From NCBI RefSeq assembly GCF_002699855.1, contig NZ_LKBW01000287.1:1-32751 (forward strand): DNA of 32,751 nt, given 5' to 3'. A program made the position numbers and the translations under genes. The notes below the pieces were generated by a model, which did not search any database, had not been told where the DNA came from, and worked only from the letters and a program-made list of their open reading frames with translations. Of this stretch, positions 7,507 to 21,078 are shown one piece after another (positions within the stretch are counted from its first letter, which is position 1; the number at the start of each line of letters is the position of its first letter). Source of the stretch: Pseudomonas amygdali (lineage in GTDB: Bacteria > Pseudomonadota > Gammaproteobacteria > Pseudomonadales > Pseudomonadaceae).

Positions 7507-8874
7507 TCAGTCTTTCCTGGTTTTTACCGGACGCTTCCAGCCTTCGATGTTGCGTTGGCGGGCGCGAGCCACGCCGAGTTGTTCAGCGGGCACGTTCTGC
7601 GTGATGGTCGAACCGGCTGCGGTCGTCGCACCATCAAAGATATCCACAGGCGCAACCAGTGAGTTGTTAGAACCAATGAACACGTCTGCACCCAACGTGG
7701 TCTTGTGCTTGTTGGCCCCATCGTAATTGCAGGTAATCGTCCCGGCACCTATGTTGGTACGTGCGCCGACCTCGGCATCGCCCATATAGGTCAGGTGGCC
7801 AACCTTGGCACCCTCGCCCAGGTTCGCATTCTTGAGTTCGACAAAGTTACCCACATGCGCTTTGGCGCCCAGCACACTGCCAGGGCGAAGGCGTGCAAAC
7901 GGGCCGGCATCGCTGCCCTCGCCCAGAATTGCGCCTTCGATGTGGCTGTTGGCCTTGACGATGACACCCTTGCGCAGGGTGCTGTCCTTGATCACGCAGT
8001 TAGGGCCGATGACCACGTTGTCCTCGATGACTACCTTCCCTTCGAGGATCACGTTGATGTCGATCAGCACGTCGCGGCCGACGCTGAATTCACCGCGTAC
8101 ATCGAATCGCGCAGGGTCACGCAGGGTCACACCACCCGCCATCAACCGGCGGGCTTCGCGCAACTGGTAATGGCGCTCCAGCTCGGAGAGCTGTTTGCGA
8201 TCATTGGCACCCTGCACTTCCATTGCGTCGTAAGGCTGCTCTGTAGCAACAATCAGCCCGTCATTGACGGCCATGGCAATTACGTCTGTGAGGTAATACT
8301 CGCCTTGGGCGTTGTTGTTGGACAGCCGCCCCAGCCAGTCAGCGAGACGCTTGGCAGGCACCGCGAGAATGCCAGTGTTGCCTTCAGTGATTGCCTTCTG
8401 TACATCGTTCGCATCCTTGTGCTCGACAATCGCGCAGACACGATTCTGCTGGTCGCGAACGATGCGGCCGTAGCCGGTAGGATCGTCCAGGGTGACAGTC
8501 AACAGGCCCAGTTGCTGCGGATTGACGAGTTTGAGCAGGCGCGTGAGCGTCTCCACTTCGATCAACGGCACATCGCCATAAAGAATCAACACGGTCTCAG
8601 CTGTAAGTGCAGGCAGCGCCTGAGCAACGGCGTGTCCTGTGCCCAGTTGCTTGTCCTGCATCACGAAATTCAAGTCATCGGCTGCCAGCTGTTCACGAAC
8701 AGCATCAGCGCCGTGTCCGATCACGACGTGTATTCCACTTGGGGATAACTGACGTGCGCTGTGGATAACATGACCAAGCATGGAGTTGCCAGCCACGGGA
8801 TGCAGAACCTTGGGCAAGGCGGAACGCATACGGGTACCTTGGCCAGCAGCGAGAATAACGATATCGAGAGACAT
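7507..8874 (-). CDS. glmU: Bifunctional GlcNAc-1-P uridyltransferase / GlcN-1-P acetyltransferase
   Basis: GlmU acetylates glucosamine-1-phosphate and then couples it to UTP to give UDP-GlcNAc, closing the pathway opened by GlmS. The 455-aa product has the nucleotidyltransferase signature LAAGQGTRM at 8-16 with the KVLH segment at 22-25, and D101 in LYGDVP for metal binding. From about residue 250 a left-handed beta-helix of hexapeptide repeats carries the acetyltransferase (for example [11 protein letters not shown]). Its C-terminus RQRNIEGW is typical. The Shine-Dalgarno site is weak. The gene lies just after the hairpin that ends the atp operon, so it either has its own promoter in 8875-8943 or depends on read-through. 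Confidence 0.98.
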   Translation of the reverse strand: MSLDIVILAAGQGTRMRSALPKVLHPVAGNSMLGHVIHSARQLSPSGIHVVIGHGADAVREQLAADDLNFVMQDKQLGTGHAVAQALPALTAETVLILYGDVPLIEVETLTRLLKLVNPQQLGLLTVTLDDPTGYGRIVRDQQNRVCAIVEHKDANDVQKAITEGNTGILAVPAKRLADWLGRLSNNNAQGEYYLTDVIAMAVNDGLIVATEQPYDAMEVQGANDRKQLSELERHYQLREARRLMAGGVTLRDPARFDVRGEFSVGRDVLIDINVILEGKVVIEDNVVIGPNCVIKDSTLRKGVIVKANSHIEGAILGEGSDAGPFARLRPGSVLGAKAHVGNFVELKNANLGEGAKVGHLTYMGDAEVGARTNIGAGTITCNYDGANKHKTTLGADVFIGSNNSLVAPVDIFDGATTAAGSTITQNVPAEQLGVARARQRNIEGWKRPVKTRKD

Positions 8875-8943
8875 GATAGGACTACCAACTGAGCGGCAAC
8901 CGGGCCGAAGGCGGGCTGACTTGAAAGAGGAAATCTTAAAAAA

Positions 8944-8973
8944 GAAAAAGGGTAGCCGAGGCTACCCTTTTTC
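8944..8973 (-). terminator. Terminator of the atp operon
   Basis: A hairpin with stem GGGTAGCC/GGCTACCC and loop GA is flanked by A-runs and T-runs on both sides, so it could work in both directions. It lies 27 bp beyond the atpC stop on the minus strand. Confidence 0.9.
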
Positions 8974-8999
8974 TCAATCGCGCATCGAATGCAGCGGGG

Positions 9000-9425
9000 T
9001 TAGCCGCCGAACTTCTTGCGAATTTGCTGAACGGTGCGCAGCTGAGCTGCAGCCTCGGCCAGACGAGCAGTTGCAGAGCCGTAGTCGAAATCTGCGCCTT
9101 TCTCGTTCAGGGCCTTCTCGGCAGCCAGTACGGCAGCCTGAGCAGAAGCTTCATCCAGGTCGGCAGCACGTTGCACAGTATCGGCAAGCACCTTGACCAT
9201 GTTCGGCTGAACCTCAAGGAAACCACCGGAGATGTAAAACACCTCGGCTTCCCCACCCTGCTTGATCAAGCGGATCGGGCCCGGCTTCAGATCAGTGATC
9301 AGCGGCGCGTGGCCTGGAGCGATACCGAGATCACCCAGGTTGCCGTGCGCAATCACCATCTCGACCAGACCGGAGAAGATTTCCCCTTCCGCGCTGACGA
9401 TGTCGCAATGGACTGTCATAGCCAT
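9000..9425 (-). CDS. atpC: ATP synthase F1 subunit epsilon
   Basis: Epsilon is part of the F1 central stalk and inhibits ATP hydrolysis through its C-terminal helices. The 141-aa product has the N-terminal beta-sandwich ([33 protein letters not shown]) and an Ala/Glu-rich helical C-terminus ending QIRKKFGG. It is the last gene of the operon, 44 bp after atpD and just before the terminator. Confidence 0.98.
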   Translation of the reverse strand: MAMTVHCDIVSAEGEIFSGLVEMVIAHGNLGDLGIAPGHAPLITDLKPGPIRLIKQGGEAEVFYISGGFLEVQPNMVKVLADTVQRAADLDEASAQAAVLAAEKALNEKGADFDYGSATARLAEAAAQLRTVQQIRKKFGG

Positions 9426-9469
9426 TTGCTTGCCTCAACCTAATTAGCGCCCGTTTCCGGGCGCCGGGA

Positions 9470-10861
<1,392 letters not shown>

Positions 10862-10876
10862 CTAATATTTGAACCG

Positions 10877-11737
10877 TTAAACCGCGGCAGCGCCGCCGAC
10901 GATTTCCGAGATCTCTTGGGTGATCGCTGCCTGACGCGCCTTGTTGTAGATCAGCTGCAAATCGCTGATCAAATCACCGGCGTTGTCTGTGGCGTTCTTC
11001 ATCGCGATCATCCGCGCTGCTTGTTCAGCTGCGTTGTTCTCGACCACCGCCTGGTACACCTGCGATTCCACGTAGCGAACCATAAGGCCGTCTAGCAGCT
11101 CTTTGGCATCGGGTTCGTAGAGATAGTCCCAGTGGTGCTTGAGCCCTTGATCCGGGGTTGCCACCAGCGGAATCAATTGCTCCACTGTTGGTTGCTGGGT
11201 CATGGTGTTGATGAACTTGTTGGATACCACGGACAGGCGATCAATACGGCCATCCAGGTAGGCATCCAGCATCACCTTGACGCTGCCGATCAAGTCGTTG
11301 ATCGACGGCTCTTCGCCCAGGTGGCTGATCGCAGCGACGACGTTACCGCCGAAGTTGCGGAAAAATGCCGCACCTTTGCTGCCGACCACGCACAGATCGA
11401 TCTCTACACCGTTTTCACGGTTCACCGCCATGTCCTTGACCAGAGTCTTGAACAGGTTGGTATTCAATCCACCACACAGACCACGGTCACTGCTCACTAC
11501 GACATAACCGACGCGCTTCACAGGGCGCTCGATCATGAACGGGTGGCGGTACTCCGGGTTGGCGTTTGCCAGATGACCAATCACCTGACGAATGCGCTCC
11601 GCGTAAGGACGGCTAGCAGCCATGCGCATTTGAGCCTTGCGCATTTTGCTGACCGCCACTTTTTCCATGGCGCTGGTGATCTTTTGCGTGCTTTTGATGC
11701 TCGCAATCTTGCTGCGAATCTCTTTTGCGCCTGCCAT
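10877..11737 (-). CDS. atpG: ATP synthase F1 subunit gamma
   Basis: Gamma is the rotating shaft of F1. The 286-aa product begins [20 protein letters not shown] and ends with the long C-terminal helix [15 protein letters not shown]. The N- and C-terminal coiled-coil segments and the [11 protein letters not shown] motif in the middle are typical. It lies between atpA and atpD in normal operon order. Confidence 0.99.
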   Translation of the reverse strand: MAGAKEIRSKIASIKSTQKITSAMEKVAVSKMRKAQMRMAASRPYAERIRQVIGHLANANPEYRHPFMIERPVKRVGYVVVSSDRGLCGGLNTNLFKTLVKDMAVNRENGVEIDLCVVGSKGAAFFRNFGGNVVAAISHLGEEPSINDLIGSVKVMLDAYLDGRIDRLSVVSNKFINTMTQQPTVEQLIPLVATPDQGLKHHWDYLYEPDAKELLDGLMVRYVESQVYQAVVENNAAEQAARMIAMKNATDNAGDLISDLQLIYNKARQAAITQEISEIVGGAAAV

Positions 11738-11787
11738 GTAACACCTATCAGGTTAGCAAGCGGGAGCCTTGCGGCCCCCGCTGCGGC

Positions 11788-13332
11788 TTACCAGGTTTGG
11801 GTGGCCTTGAACTTCTCGATGCCGGCTTTCATGCCAGAATCGATTTCGTCATTGAAGTCACCCTTCACGTTGATCTTCGCCATCAAATCGGCGTCATCGC
11901 GGTTGAAGTAAGCAATCAGCGCTTGTTCAAAGCTGCCAATCTTGGCGATTTCGACGTCAGTCAGGAACCCACGCTCAGCGGCATACAGCGACAGCGCCAT
12001 GTCAGCGATCGACATTGGTGCGTATTGCTTCTGCTTCATCAGCTCGGTAACGCGCTGACCATGCTCAAGTTGCTTGCGGGTCGCCTCGTCCAGGTCAGAA
12101 GCAAACTGGGCGAATGCCGCCAGTTCACGGTACTGAGCCAGAGCGGTACGGATACCACCGGAAAGCTTCTTGATGATCTTGGTCTGAGCGGCACCACCCA
12201 CACGGGATACCGAAACACCGGCGTTCACAGCCGGACGGATGCCGGAGTTGAACATGGCCGATTCCAGGAAGATCTGACCGTCGGTGATGGAAATCACGTT
12301 GGTCGGAACGAACGCGGAAACGTCGCCAGCCTGGGTTTCGATGATCGGCAGTGCAGTCAGCGAGCCGGTTTTGCCGGTCACTGCGCCGTTGGTGAACTTC
12401 TCTACGTACTCTTCGGAAACACGCGATGCGCGCTCCAGCAGACGGGAGTGGAGATAGAACACGTCGCCTGGGTAAGCTTCACGGCCTGGTGGACGGCGCA
12501 GCAGCAGGGAAATCTGGCGGTAAGCCACTGCTTGCTTGGACAGATCGTCATAAACGATCAGCGCGTCTTCACCGCGGTCGCGGAAAAACTCGCCCATGGC
12601 GCAACCCGAGTACGGTGCAAGGAATTGCAGCGCAGCGGATTCGGAAGCACTTGCAGCCACGACGATGGTGTTAGCCAGTGCGCCGTTTTCTTCGAGCTTG
12701 CGAACAACGTTGGCGATGGTCGATTGCTTCTGACCGATTGCTACGTAGACGCAGAAGATGCCGCTGTTCTTCTGGTTGATGATTGCGTCGATGGCCAGAG
12801 CGGTTTTACCGATCTGACGGTCACCGATGATCAGCTCACGCTGGCCACGGCCGACAGGAATCATGGCATCGACAGCCTTGTAGCCAGTCTGTACAGGCTG
12901 GTCTACCGACTTACGCCAGATCACGCCTGGAGCAACTTTCTCGACCGCATCGGTCTCGGTGTTGTTCAGCGGACCTTTGCCGTCAACTGGGTTACCCAGT
13001 GCATCGACAACGCGACCCAGCAGTTCCTTACCAACCGGAACTTCGAGGATGCGGCCGGTGCACTTGGCGCTCATGCCTTCAGCCAGAGTCGTGTAAGCGC
13101 CCAGTACAACGGCACCCACGGAGTCTTGCTCAAGGTTCAGCGCCATACCGTAGACGCCGCCCGGAAACTCGATCATCTCGCCGTACATTACGTCGGCCAG
13201 ACCGTGAATCCGCACGATACCGTCAGACACGCTGACGACTGTGCCTTCGTTACGGGCTTGGGAGGTTACATCGAGCTTGTCGATGCGACCCTTGATGATT
13301 TCACTTATTTCGGAAGGATTGAGTTGCTGCAT
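11788..13332 (-). CDS. atpA: ATP synthase F1 subunit alpha
   Basis: Alpha forms the non-catalytic nucleotide sites and supplies the arginine finger to beta. The 514-aa product has the P-loop GDRQIGKT at 170-177 and the segment [12 protein letters not shown], which includes that arginine. The N-terminus [17 protein letters not shown] is the delta-binding helix. It lies 21 bp after atpH. Confidence 0.99.
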   Translation of the reverse strand: MQQLNPSEISEIIKGRIDKLDVTSQARNEGTVVSVSDGIVRIHGLADVMYGEMIEFPGGVYGMALNLEQDSVGAVVLGAYTTLAEGMSAKCTGRILEVPVGKELLGRVVDALGNPVDGKGPLNNTETDAVEKVAPGVIWRKSVDQPVQTGYKAVDAMIPVGRGQRELIIGDRQIGKTALAIDAIINQKNSGIFCVYVAIGQKQSTIANVVRKLEENGALANTIVVAASASESAALQFLAPYSGCAMGEFFRDRGEDALIVYDDLSKQAVAYRQISLLLRRPPGREAYPGDVFYLHSRLLERASRVSEEYVEKFTNGAVTGKTGSLTALPIIETQAGDVSAFVPTNVISITDGQIFLESAMFNSGIRPAVNAGVSVSRVGGAAQTKIIKKLSGGIRTALAQYRELAAFAQFASDLDEATRKQLEHGQRVTELMKQKQYAPMSIADMALSLYAAERGFLTDVEIAKIGSFEQALIAYFNRDDADLMAKINVKGDFNDEIDSGMKAGIEKFKATQTW

Positions 13333-13353
13333 TGCTCTGCTGCCCCTTCAAAC

Positions 13354-13890
13354 TCAAGATTTCAATGCTTCGGCTAGTTTCGCGATCTTGCCACGAACTG
13401 AGCCATCGATAACCAGGTCGCCGGCGCGGATTACGACACCCCCTATGAGAGAGGCATCCTCCGCAGCATGCAGGCGCACTTCCCGGCCGAGCCGTGCACT
13501 GAGAACCTTGGCGAGTTTGTCTTGCTGTTCTTGGTTCAATGCGAAAGCACTGGTGACATCCACATCGACCGATTTTTCCTGCTCGGCCTTGTACAGGTCG
13601 AACAGTTCGGCGATCTCCGGCAGAAGCGGGAGGCGGTCGTTTTCAGCAACGACGTGAATGAAATTCTGTGCCTTGGCATCGAACTTTTCGCCACACACTT
13701 CAATAAAAGTGGTGGCCTTTTGTGCGCTCGTCAGTCGCGGGGCCTTGAGCATGCGCTGCATGGTGTCGTCTTGCGACACCGCAGCAGCCAGGCCGAGCAT
13801 GGCTGACCAATTGGCCAGCTGCTGGTGGGCCTGCGCGTGCTCGAAGGCCGCCTTCGCGTAAGGTCGGGCCAACGTGGTCAGTTCTGCCAT
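13354..13890 (-). CDS. atpH: ATP synthase F1 subunit delta
   Basis: Delta joins the peripheral stalk to the top of F1. The 178-aa product shows the N-terminal helical domain ([14 protein letters not shown]) and the C-terminal motif [20 protein letters not shown] typical of OSCP/delta. It starts 12 bp after the atpF stop. Confidence 0.98.
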
Positions 13891-13902
13891 GATCGCCCTC
13901 GC

Positions 13903-14373
13903 TTAAATTTCAGCAGCCAGTTTGTTAACCAGCTCCGCGTGCGCGTTTTGATCGATTGTGGCACCCAGGATCTTCTCTGCGCCATTGACTGCCAGGCTGC
14001 CCAACTGGGCGCGCAAGGCGTCTTTGACACCATTCAGTTCCTGCTCGATCTCGGCCTGAGCCTGGGCCTTCACACGGTCAGCTTCAACGCGTGCCGTTTC
14101 ACGGGCTTCGTCGACGATCTGAGTACCGCGTTTCTTGGCTTGCTCAATGATTTCAGCTGCTTGAGCCTTAGCTTCGCGCAGTTGTTGACCCGCTTTCTCT
14201 TGGGCCAGCTCCAGGTCGCGAGCTGCTCGGGAAGCAGCGTCCAGTCCATCCGCGATCTTCTTCTGACGTTCGTGCAAAGCCGCGATGACCGGAGGCCACA
14301 CGAACTTCATGCAGAAAATCACAAAAATGAAGAACGCAACGGACTGGCCAATCAGGGTTGCATTAATGTTCAC
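13903..14373 (-). CDS. atpF: ATP synthase Fo subunit b
   Basis: Subunit b is the peripheral stalk. The 156-aa product has one N-terminal membrane helix (about residues 6-27, [18 protein letters not shown]) followed by a long Ala, Glu, Lys and Arg-rich coiled coil. Length and gene position between atpE and atpH are normal. Confidence 0.98.
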   Translation of the reverse strand: MNINATLIGQSVAFFIFVIFCMKFVWPPVIAALHERQKKIADGLDAASRAARDLELAQEKAGQQLREAKAQAAEIIEQAKKRGTQIVDEARETARVEADRVKAQAQAEIEQELNGVKDALRAQLGSLAVNGAEKILGATIDQNAHAELVNKLAAEI

Positions 14374-14430
14374 GCCAACACCTCGCTCGTTCGTTGTCCA
14401 TCACACCAATCAACTCGAAAATTCGAGTGA

Positions 14431-16120
<1,690 letters not shown>

Positions 16121-16266
16121 CGCAACTGCTCCTTTGATGTCGGTCGCCATAATCAATAACTTGGCATAATTTGTGCCGACAAAATGCGCGCAGAGTATAG
16201 GGGCGGTTAAGCCCCTATTCAACAGTCGGGTAGTGATTTCCGACTATACGCTACAGAGCAATTGTT
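16121..16266 (-). promoter_or_regulatory. parB-atpI intergenic region with perfect hairpin
   Basis: An 8-bp perfect stem, ATAGGGGC at 16197-16204 with GCCCCTAT at 16211-16218, lies beyond the parB stop. It has no T-run on the minus strand, so it may be a weak terminator or an mRNA end-protector. The atp promoter should lie between it and atpI; TTGTCG-17-TTATTG is a poor candidate only. Confidence 0.45.
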
Positions 16267-17139
16267 TCAGCGGATGTGAGCGAGCACTCCTTGCAGCTCA
16301 TCCAGCGAGTTGTATCGGATGACCAATTGGCCTTTGCCCTTCTGTCCGTGGCGAATCTGCACCGCAGAGCCTAAACGCTCGGCCAGACGCTGTTCGAGGC
16401 GGCTGATATCAGGGTCGGCCTTGACTGGTTCGGCAGCCTCCGGCTTGCCGCTCAGCCATTGCCTGACCAGTGCTTCAGTCTGGCGCACGGTAAGCCCGCG
16501 TGCGACAACATGTCGCGCACCTTCGACCTGCCGATCTTCGCTCAGACCGAGCAAGGCGCGTGCATGCCCCATTTCCAGGTCGCCGTGGGACAGCATGGTC
16601 TTGATGGCTTCAGGCAAGGCAATCAGGCGCAACAGGTTGGCCACACTGACACGTGACTTGCCGACGGCATCCGCCACCTGCTGCTGGGTCAGTTGAAACT
16701 CCTGCTGCAGGCGCTGTAGCGCCATGGCCTCCTCGATAGGGTTGAGGTCTTCGCGCTGAATGTTCTCGATCAACGCCATCGCAATCGCGGTCTCGTCCGG
16801 AACATCACGGACCATCGCCGGGATTGTCTCGACACCTGCCTGCTGGCTGGCACGCCAACGGCGTTCACCGGCGATGATTTCAAAGCGGTTGTCGCCGATA
16901 GGCCGAATCACGATCGGCTGCATCACACCCTGTGACTTGATCGACTGCGCAAGTTCTTCGAGCGCCTGAGGATCCATGTCGCGGCGCGGCTGATACTTGC
17001 CGCGCTGGATAAGGTCCAGCGGCACATGCTGCAACTCACTTGGCGGAGCCTTGACGGCCTGCTCTTCCAGCGAACTGACGGTTGGACTGCTCAGAAGCGC
17101 GTCCAACCCACGTCCGAGACCTCGTTTCTTGACGGCCAT
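16267..17139 (-). CDS. parB: Chromosome-partitioning protein ParB
   Basis: ParB binds parS and spreads as a CTP-dependent clamp to organise origin segregation. The 290-aa protein starts with the KKRGLGRGLDALL segment that contacts ParA. The CTP-binding motif GERRWRA is at 91-97 and ENIQREDLNPIEEA at 125-138. A helix-turn-helix follows at about 150-172 (TQQQVADAVGKSRVSVANLL), then a C-terminal dimerisation region. It lies 9 bp after parA. Its likely targets are the two parS sites in recF. Confidence 0.98.
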   Translation of the reverse strand: MAVKKRGLGRGLDALLSSPTVSSLEEQAVKAPPSELQHVPLDLIQRGKYQPRRDMDPQALEELAQSIKSQGVMQPIVIRPIGDNRFEIIAGERRWRASQQAGVETIPAMVRDVPDETAIAMALIENIQREDLNPIEEAMALQRLQQEFQLTQQQVADAVGKSRVSVANLLRLIALPEAIKTMLSHGDLEMGHARALLGLSEDRQVEGARHVVARGLTVRQTEALVRQWLSGKPEAAEPVKADPDISRLEQRLAERLGSAVQIRHGQKGKGQLVIRYNSLDELQGVLAHIR

Positions 17140-17148
17140 GGGAATTCC

Positions 17149-17940
17149 TTAGGTTGGCTGAGCGGTTTTTGCGCCGCGACGTTGACGACGAACCAGTTCA
17201 CTTGCCAGGGCCAGATAGGCCAGCGCACCGCGAGACGATTTATCATACGCCAGCACCGGCATGCCGAAACTCGGCGCCTCGGCCAGCCTGATATTCCTCG
17301 GGATCACCGTGTCGTACAACTGCTCGCCAAAGTGTTCCTTGAGCTGTGCCGAAACATCGTTGATCAGGCTCAAACGCGGGTCATACATGGTGCGCAGCAA
17401 ACCTTCGATTTTCAGCTGCGGATTGAGCAGTTCAGCGATGCGCTTGATGTTATCCACAAGGTCGCTGAGACCCTCGAGCGCGAAATACTCGCACTGCATG
17501 GGGATAATTACCCCGTCTGCCGCAACCAGCGCGTTCAGGGTCAGCATCGACAACGAAGGTGGGCAGTCGATCAGAATGTAATCGTAATTTTCGCGGATCG
17601 GCGCCAGCGCATTGCGCAGACGACTCTCTTTCATCTGCATTTCCAGCAGAACCACTTCACCCGCCGTCAGGTCACGGTTGGCCGGAAGCAGTTGATACCC
17701 GCCGTGTTCGGAAAACTGCATGGCCTCGCCCAGATCGCATTCGCCGATCAACAGGTCATAGACCGAATTTTCCAGATTATGTTTATCCACACCGCTGCCC
17801 ATGGTCGCATTGCCCTGGGGATCGAGATCGATCAACAGCACACGGCGTTTGGTCGCGACCAGCGACGCAGCGAGGTTGATGCATGTGGTGGTCTTGCCGA
17901 CCCCACCTTTCTGGTTCGCTATCGCGAATACCTTAGCCAT
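17149..17940 (-). CDS. parA: Chromosome-partitioning ATPase ParA (Soj)
   Basis: ParA moves ParB-parS complexes over the nucleoid. The 263-aa product has the deviant Walker A motif KGGVGKTT at 11-18 with the signature lysine, Walker A' in VLLIDLDPQGNAT and Walker B in ILIDCPPSLS. It begins 18 bp after rsmG and forms a unit with parB. Two perfect DnaA-type boxes lie inside the gene. Confidence 0.98.
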   Translation of the reverse strand: MAKVFAIANQKGGVGKTTTCINLAASLVATKRRVLLIDLDPQGNATMGSGVDKHNLENSVYDLLIGECDLGEAMQFSEHGGYQLLPANRDLTAGEVVLLEMQMKESRLRNALAPIRENYDYILIDCPPSLSMLTLNALVAADGVIIPMQCEYFALEGLSDLVDNIKRIAELLNPQLKIEGLLRTMYDPRLSLINDVSAQLKEHFGEQLYDTVIPRNIRLAEAPSFGMPVLAYDKSSRGALAYLALASELVRRQRRGAKTAQPT

Positions 17941-17958
17941 TCTTGCTTGTGTTCCCCG

Positions 17959-18603
17959 TCATGCCGTGCGGCGCAGTATCAGCAGATGGCGTTGGCCTTG
18001 GCAACCCGGAACGGTCAAGGCTTGTGCGCTATCGAGGTGAAAATCCGAGGGCAATGCTACCAGCTCATCGTCAGGATGCAGCCCTTTCATTGCCAGCCAG
18101 CGTGTATTCACGTCGCCCATATGGCGAGTCCAGCCCGTGAAGTCTTCAAGGCTGCTGAATGCCCGGGAAATGATCCCGTCGAACGGCGCATCAGGCTGAT
18201 AGTTTTCTGCACGGCTGTGGATAACTTCAAGATTATCCAGTTTCAGCTCCAGTTTGACCTGTGTCTGAAACCGGGTCTTCTTGCCGTTGCTGTCCAGCAG
18301 CGCCACTTTGCGCTCCGGAAACAGGATGGCCATGGGAATGCCAGGCATCCCACCGCCGCTGCCGACGTCGATCCAGCGTGTACCTTCGATGAAGGGCACC
18401 ACACTGAGACTGTCGAGCAGATGCCTCGATACCATTTCGTCCGGGTTACGGACCGCAGTCAGGTTGTAGGCCTTGTTCCACTTGATCAACAACGCCAGAT
18501 ACGCCAGCAATTGCTCGTGCTGCGCCGGACTGAGGTCGATTCCCAATTCCCGGGCACCGGTGGATAACTCTTGGGCGTGTTGCGGGGTGACCATAGAACT
18601 CAA
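17959..18603 (-). CDS. rsmG: 16S rRNA (guanine527-N7)-methyltransferase
   Basis: RsmG (GidB) methylates G527 of 16S rRNA, a position whose loss gives low-level streptomycin resistance. The 214-aa product has the SAM-binding loop [11 protein letters not shown] at 80-90 and the [15 protein letters not shown] segment. The TTG at 18603 is chosen because GGAG lies 8 nt upstream and it overlaps the mnmG stop as TTGA. The ATG three codons later lies too far from that site. Confidence 0.96.
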   Translation of the reverse strand: MSSMVTPQHAQELSTGARELGIDLSPAQHEQLLAYLALLIKWNKAYNLTAVRNPDEMVSRHLLDSLSVVPFIEGTRWIDVGSGGGMPGIPMAILFPERKVALLDSNGKKTRFQTQVKLELKLDNLEVIHSRAENYQPDAPFDGIISRAFSSLEDFTGWTRHMGDVNTRWLAMKGLHPDDELVALPSDFHLDSAQALTVPGCQGQRHLLILRRTA

Positions 18604-20495
18604 GCGCTTTGCTCCAACTGACGGCCCGCGCCGCGTTTTTTCAAATGAATCATCAACAGCGAAATAGCCGCCGGCGTAACGCCAGGAATGCGCGAAGCCT
18701 GTCCGAGTGTTTCTGGCCGAGTTATCCCCAGCTTGCTCTGGATTTCTTTCGACAGGCCGGATATCGCGGCGTAATCGATGTCTTCCGGCAGACGCGTGTC
18801 TTCACTGGCGCGCAGACGGGCGATTTCGTCCTGCTGGCGGTCAATGTAACCGGCGTATTTTGTCTTGATCTCGACCTGCTCGGCTACCTGAGGGTCAGTG
18901 CAGCCCTGCCCGGTAAGGGCAATCAGACTGGCATAGTCGATTTCCGGACGGGTCAGCAGGTTGAGCAGATTGTATTCGTGGGTCAGCGGCGTGCCAAAGT
19001 GCTCTGCAATCGCATCGCCCTGCGCGGTACCCGGGCGCACCCAGGTACTTTTCAAGCGCTGTTCTTCCAGCTCGATGCTTTCGCGTTTGGTGCAGAACGC
19101 AGCCCAGCGGGCATCGTCGACCAGACCCAGTTCGCGGCCTTTTTCGGTGAGTCGCAGGTCCGCGTTGTCTTCACGCAGGATCAACCGGTATTCGGCCCTG
19201 GACGTGAACATCCGGTAAGGCTCTTGCGTACCGAGCGTGATCAGGTCATCGACCAGAACCCCGATATACGCTTCATCCCGACGCGGGCACCAGCTGTCGC
19301 GACCTTGAGCGCGCAGTGCAGCATTGGTCCCGGCCAGCAAACCCTGGGCACCGGCCTCTTCGTAACCGGTTGTGCCGTTGATCTGACCGGCAAAGAACAA
19401 ACCACCGATGACCTTGGTTTCCAGGCTGTATTTCAGATCACGCGGGTCGAAATAATCGTATTCGATGGCGTAACCAGGACGAACGATGTGTGCATTCTCC
19501 ATGCCGCGAATCGACTGGACGATCTGCAGTTGCACGTCAAATGGCAACGACGTGGAGATACTGTTCGGATAAAGCTCGTGCGTGGTCAACCCCTCTGGTT
19601 CGATGAAGACCTGATGGCTTTCCTTGTCGGCAAACCGATGAATCTTGTCCTCGATCGAAGGGCAGTAGCGCGGGCCAATCCCCTCGATCACGCCGGAATA
19701 CATTGGCGATCGATCAAGGTTGGACGCAATGATTTCGTGAGTCCGGGCGTTGGTGTGGGTAATCCAGCAACTGACCTGCGGCGGATGTTGTTCTTTGGAG
19801 CCCAGGAACGACATGACAGGAATGGGTGTGTCACCTGGTTGCTCGGTCATCACCGAAAAATCCACAGAACGTCCGTCAATCCGTGGCGGGGTCCCGGTTT
19901 TCAGGCGACCGACGCGCAGCGGCAGTTCACGCAGTCTTTGCGCCAGTGCGATCGAAGGAGGATCACCTGCCCGACCGCCCGAATAATTTTGCATACCGAT
20001 GTGGATAAGTCCGCCAATGAACGTACCTGTGGTCAACACCACTGAATCGGCAAATATGCGCATACCCATCTGGGTCACGACGCCGCGCACCTGGTCCTGT
20101 TCGACGATCAGGTCATCACAGGCTTGCTGAAATATACACAGGTTCGGCTGATTTTCCAGGGTTTCGCGGATGGCTGCCTTGTACAGCACGCGATCTGCCT
20201 GAGCACGAGTAGCCCGTACAGCCGGGCCCTTGCGACTGTTCAGCACACGGAACTGGATGCCACCCTTGTCAGTAGCCATGGCCATCGCACCGCCAAGGGC
20301 GTCGATTTCCTTGACCAGGTGACTTTTGCCAATGCCACCGATGGCCGGGTTGCAGCTCATCTGGCCGAGCGTTTCCACGTTGTGCGTCAGCAGCAGGGTT
20401 TTGACACCCATGCGCGCCGACGCCAGTGCGGCCTCGGTACCGGCATGACCGCCACCGATGACGATCACTTCAAAACGGGAAGGGAAATCCACCAC
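18600..20495 (-). CDS. mnmG: tRNA uridine-34 5-carboxymethylaminomethyl synthesis protein
   Basis: MnmG (GidA) is the FAD enzyme that, with MnmE, modifies the wobble uridine of several tRNAs. The 631-aa product has the FAD-binding GGGHAG at 14-19, the family segment [19 protein letters not shown] and the C-terminal helical domain. The start is GTG; a second GTG follows at once (20492) and suits the GAGG ribosome site equally well. Its partner mnmE lies upstream beyond a 583-bp origin-like gap. Confidence 0.98.
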   Translation of the reverse strand: MVDFPSRFEVIVIGGGHAGTEAALASARMGVKTLLLTHNVETLGQMSCNPAIGGIGKSHLVKEIDALGGAMAMATDKGGIQFRVLNSRKGPAVRATRAQADRVLYKAAIRETLENQPNLCIFQQACDDLIVEQDQVRGVVTQMGMRIFADSVVLTTGTFIGGLIHIGMQNYSGGRAGDPPSIALAQRLRELPLRVGRLKTGTPPRIDGRSVDFSVMTEQPGDTPIPVMSFLGSKEQHPPQVSCWITHTNARTHEIIASNLDRSPMYSGVIEGIGPRYCPSIEDKIHRFADKESHQVFIEPEGLTTHELYPNSISTSLPFDVQLQIVQSIRGMENAHIVRPGYAIEYDYFDPRDLKYSLETKVIGGLFFAGQINGTTGYEEAGAQGLLAGTNAALRAQGRDSWCPRRDEAYIGVLVDDLITLGTQEPYRMFTSRAEYRLILREDNADLRLTEKGRELGLVDDARWAAFCTKRESIELEEQRLKSTWVRPGTAQGDAIAEHFGTPLTHEYNLLNLLTRPEIDYASLIALTGQGCTDPQVAEQVEIKTKYAGYIDRQQDEIARLRASEDTRLPEDIDYAAISGLSKEIQSKLGITRPETLGQASRIPGVTPAAISLLMIHLKKRGAGRQLEQSA

Positions 20496-20538
20496 GCACC
20501 TCGTGCCTGTTGTCGATGAGAAATTGGGATAGCTGACA

Positions 20539-20567
20539 AGTATAGGGACTTAACCTACCTGAATGAA
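20539..20567 (-). promoter_or_regulatory. Candidate mnmG promoter
   Basis: On the minus strand TATACT (20539-20544) is a good -10 element, and TTCATT (20562-20567) sits 17 bp upstream as a weak -35. It lies about 45 bp before the mnmG start. Confidence 0.4.
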
Positions 20568-21009
20568 ACCCGTTGGACAAAATTTAACCAGCTGTGGAAA
20601 ACTCACGAATAAAGAAAATAAAAAAGGAAAGAAAGTTTATAAAGCCTTGTTTTTATGTTTATTCTAACTGAGCATGATTTCTGTGGATAGATCTCTACAA
20701 GCCTTTATATTCAATGTGTACAGAGAATCAAAAGTCTGTGTTCATGTAGGGATGAGAGGGTTGGATAACCGACTTGAGCCTGTTGATAAGATAGCCACTT
20801 GTCCACAGGGCAGTTTATATTCAGGTTTGCACCCTGCTTACCCACCGAGCTGAAGGGCAGTTATTCACAGGGCTTAATCCGCATAAAAACGCCCAGTCAG
20901 CAAAAATCAGGCGCAGAAAATCGCTTCGCCCAGGATTTTTGTTCGGCAAATTCAGCATGTGGGGAACGGTAGTGGGGAAATGGCAGACCGTGTGGATAAC
21001 GACGCGACT

Positions 21010-21060
21010 AAAAAAGCGTCTTGTGACGCCTGAAGGCATGACCCAGTGCGGGTCATGCCT
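21010..21060 (-). terminator. Tandem hairpins ending the rpmH-mnmE transcript
   Basis: Reading the minus strand beyond mnmE, a strong 11-bp stem (AGGCATGACCC at 21034-21044 with its complement at 21050-21060) is followed by GCGTC-ACAA-GACGC (21016-21029) and then six T residues. The second is a standard intrinsic terminator and separates this operon from the origin-like gap. Confidence 0.88.
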
Positions 21061-21078
21061 GACGTCATTCAGCTGTAG

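Larger units (their letters stand above)
20496..21078. other. Origin-like intergenic region between mnmE and mnmG
   Basis: This 583-bp gap has no gene. It holds A/T-rich tracts around 20605-20665 and DnaA-type boxes at 20682-20690 (one mismatch), 20799-20807 (one mismatch), 20861-20869 (TTATTCACA) and 20991-20999 (perfect). It shares ATTCAATGTGTACAG (20709-20723) and TTTCTGTGGATA (20678-20689) with the rpmH-dnaA gap, at the same relative spacing. The mnmE terminators lie at its right end and an mnmG promoter candidate at its left end. Confidence 0.75.

Noticed and set aside
11725..13377. Antisense 550-codon frame opposite atpA
   Set aside because: Same reason: an open frame produced by high third-position GC of a highly expressed gene.
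16197..16218. Strong intrinsic terminator of parB
   Set aside because: The 8-bp stem is perfect but lacks the following T-run on the minus strand, so it is described only as a hairpin.
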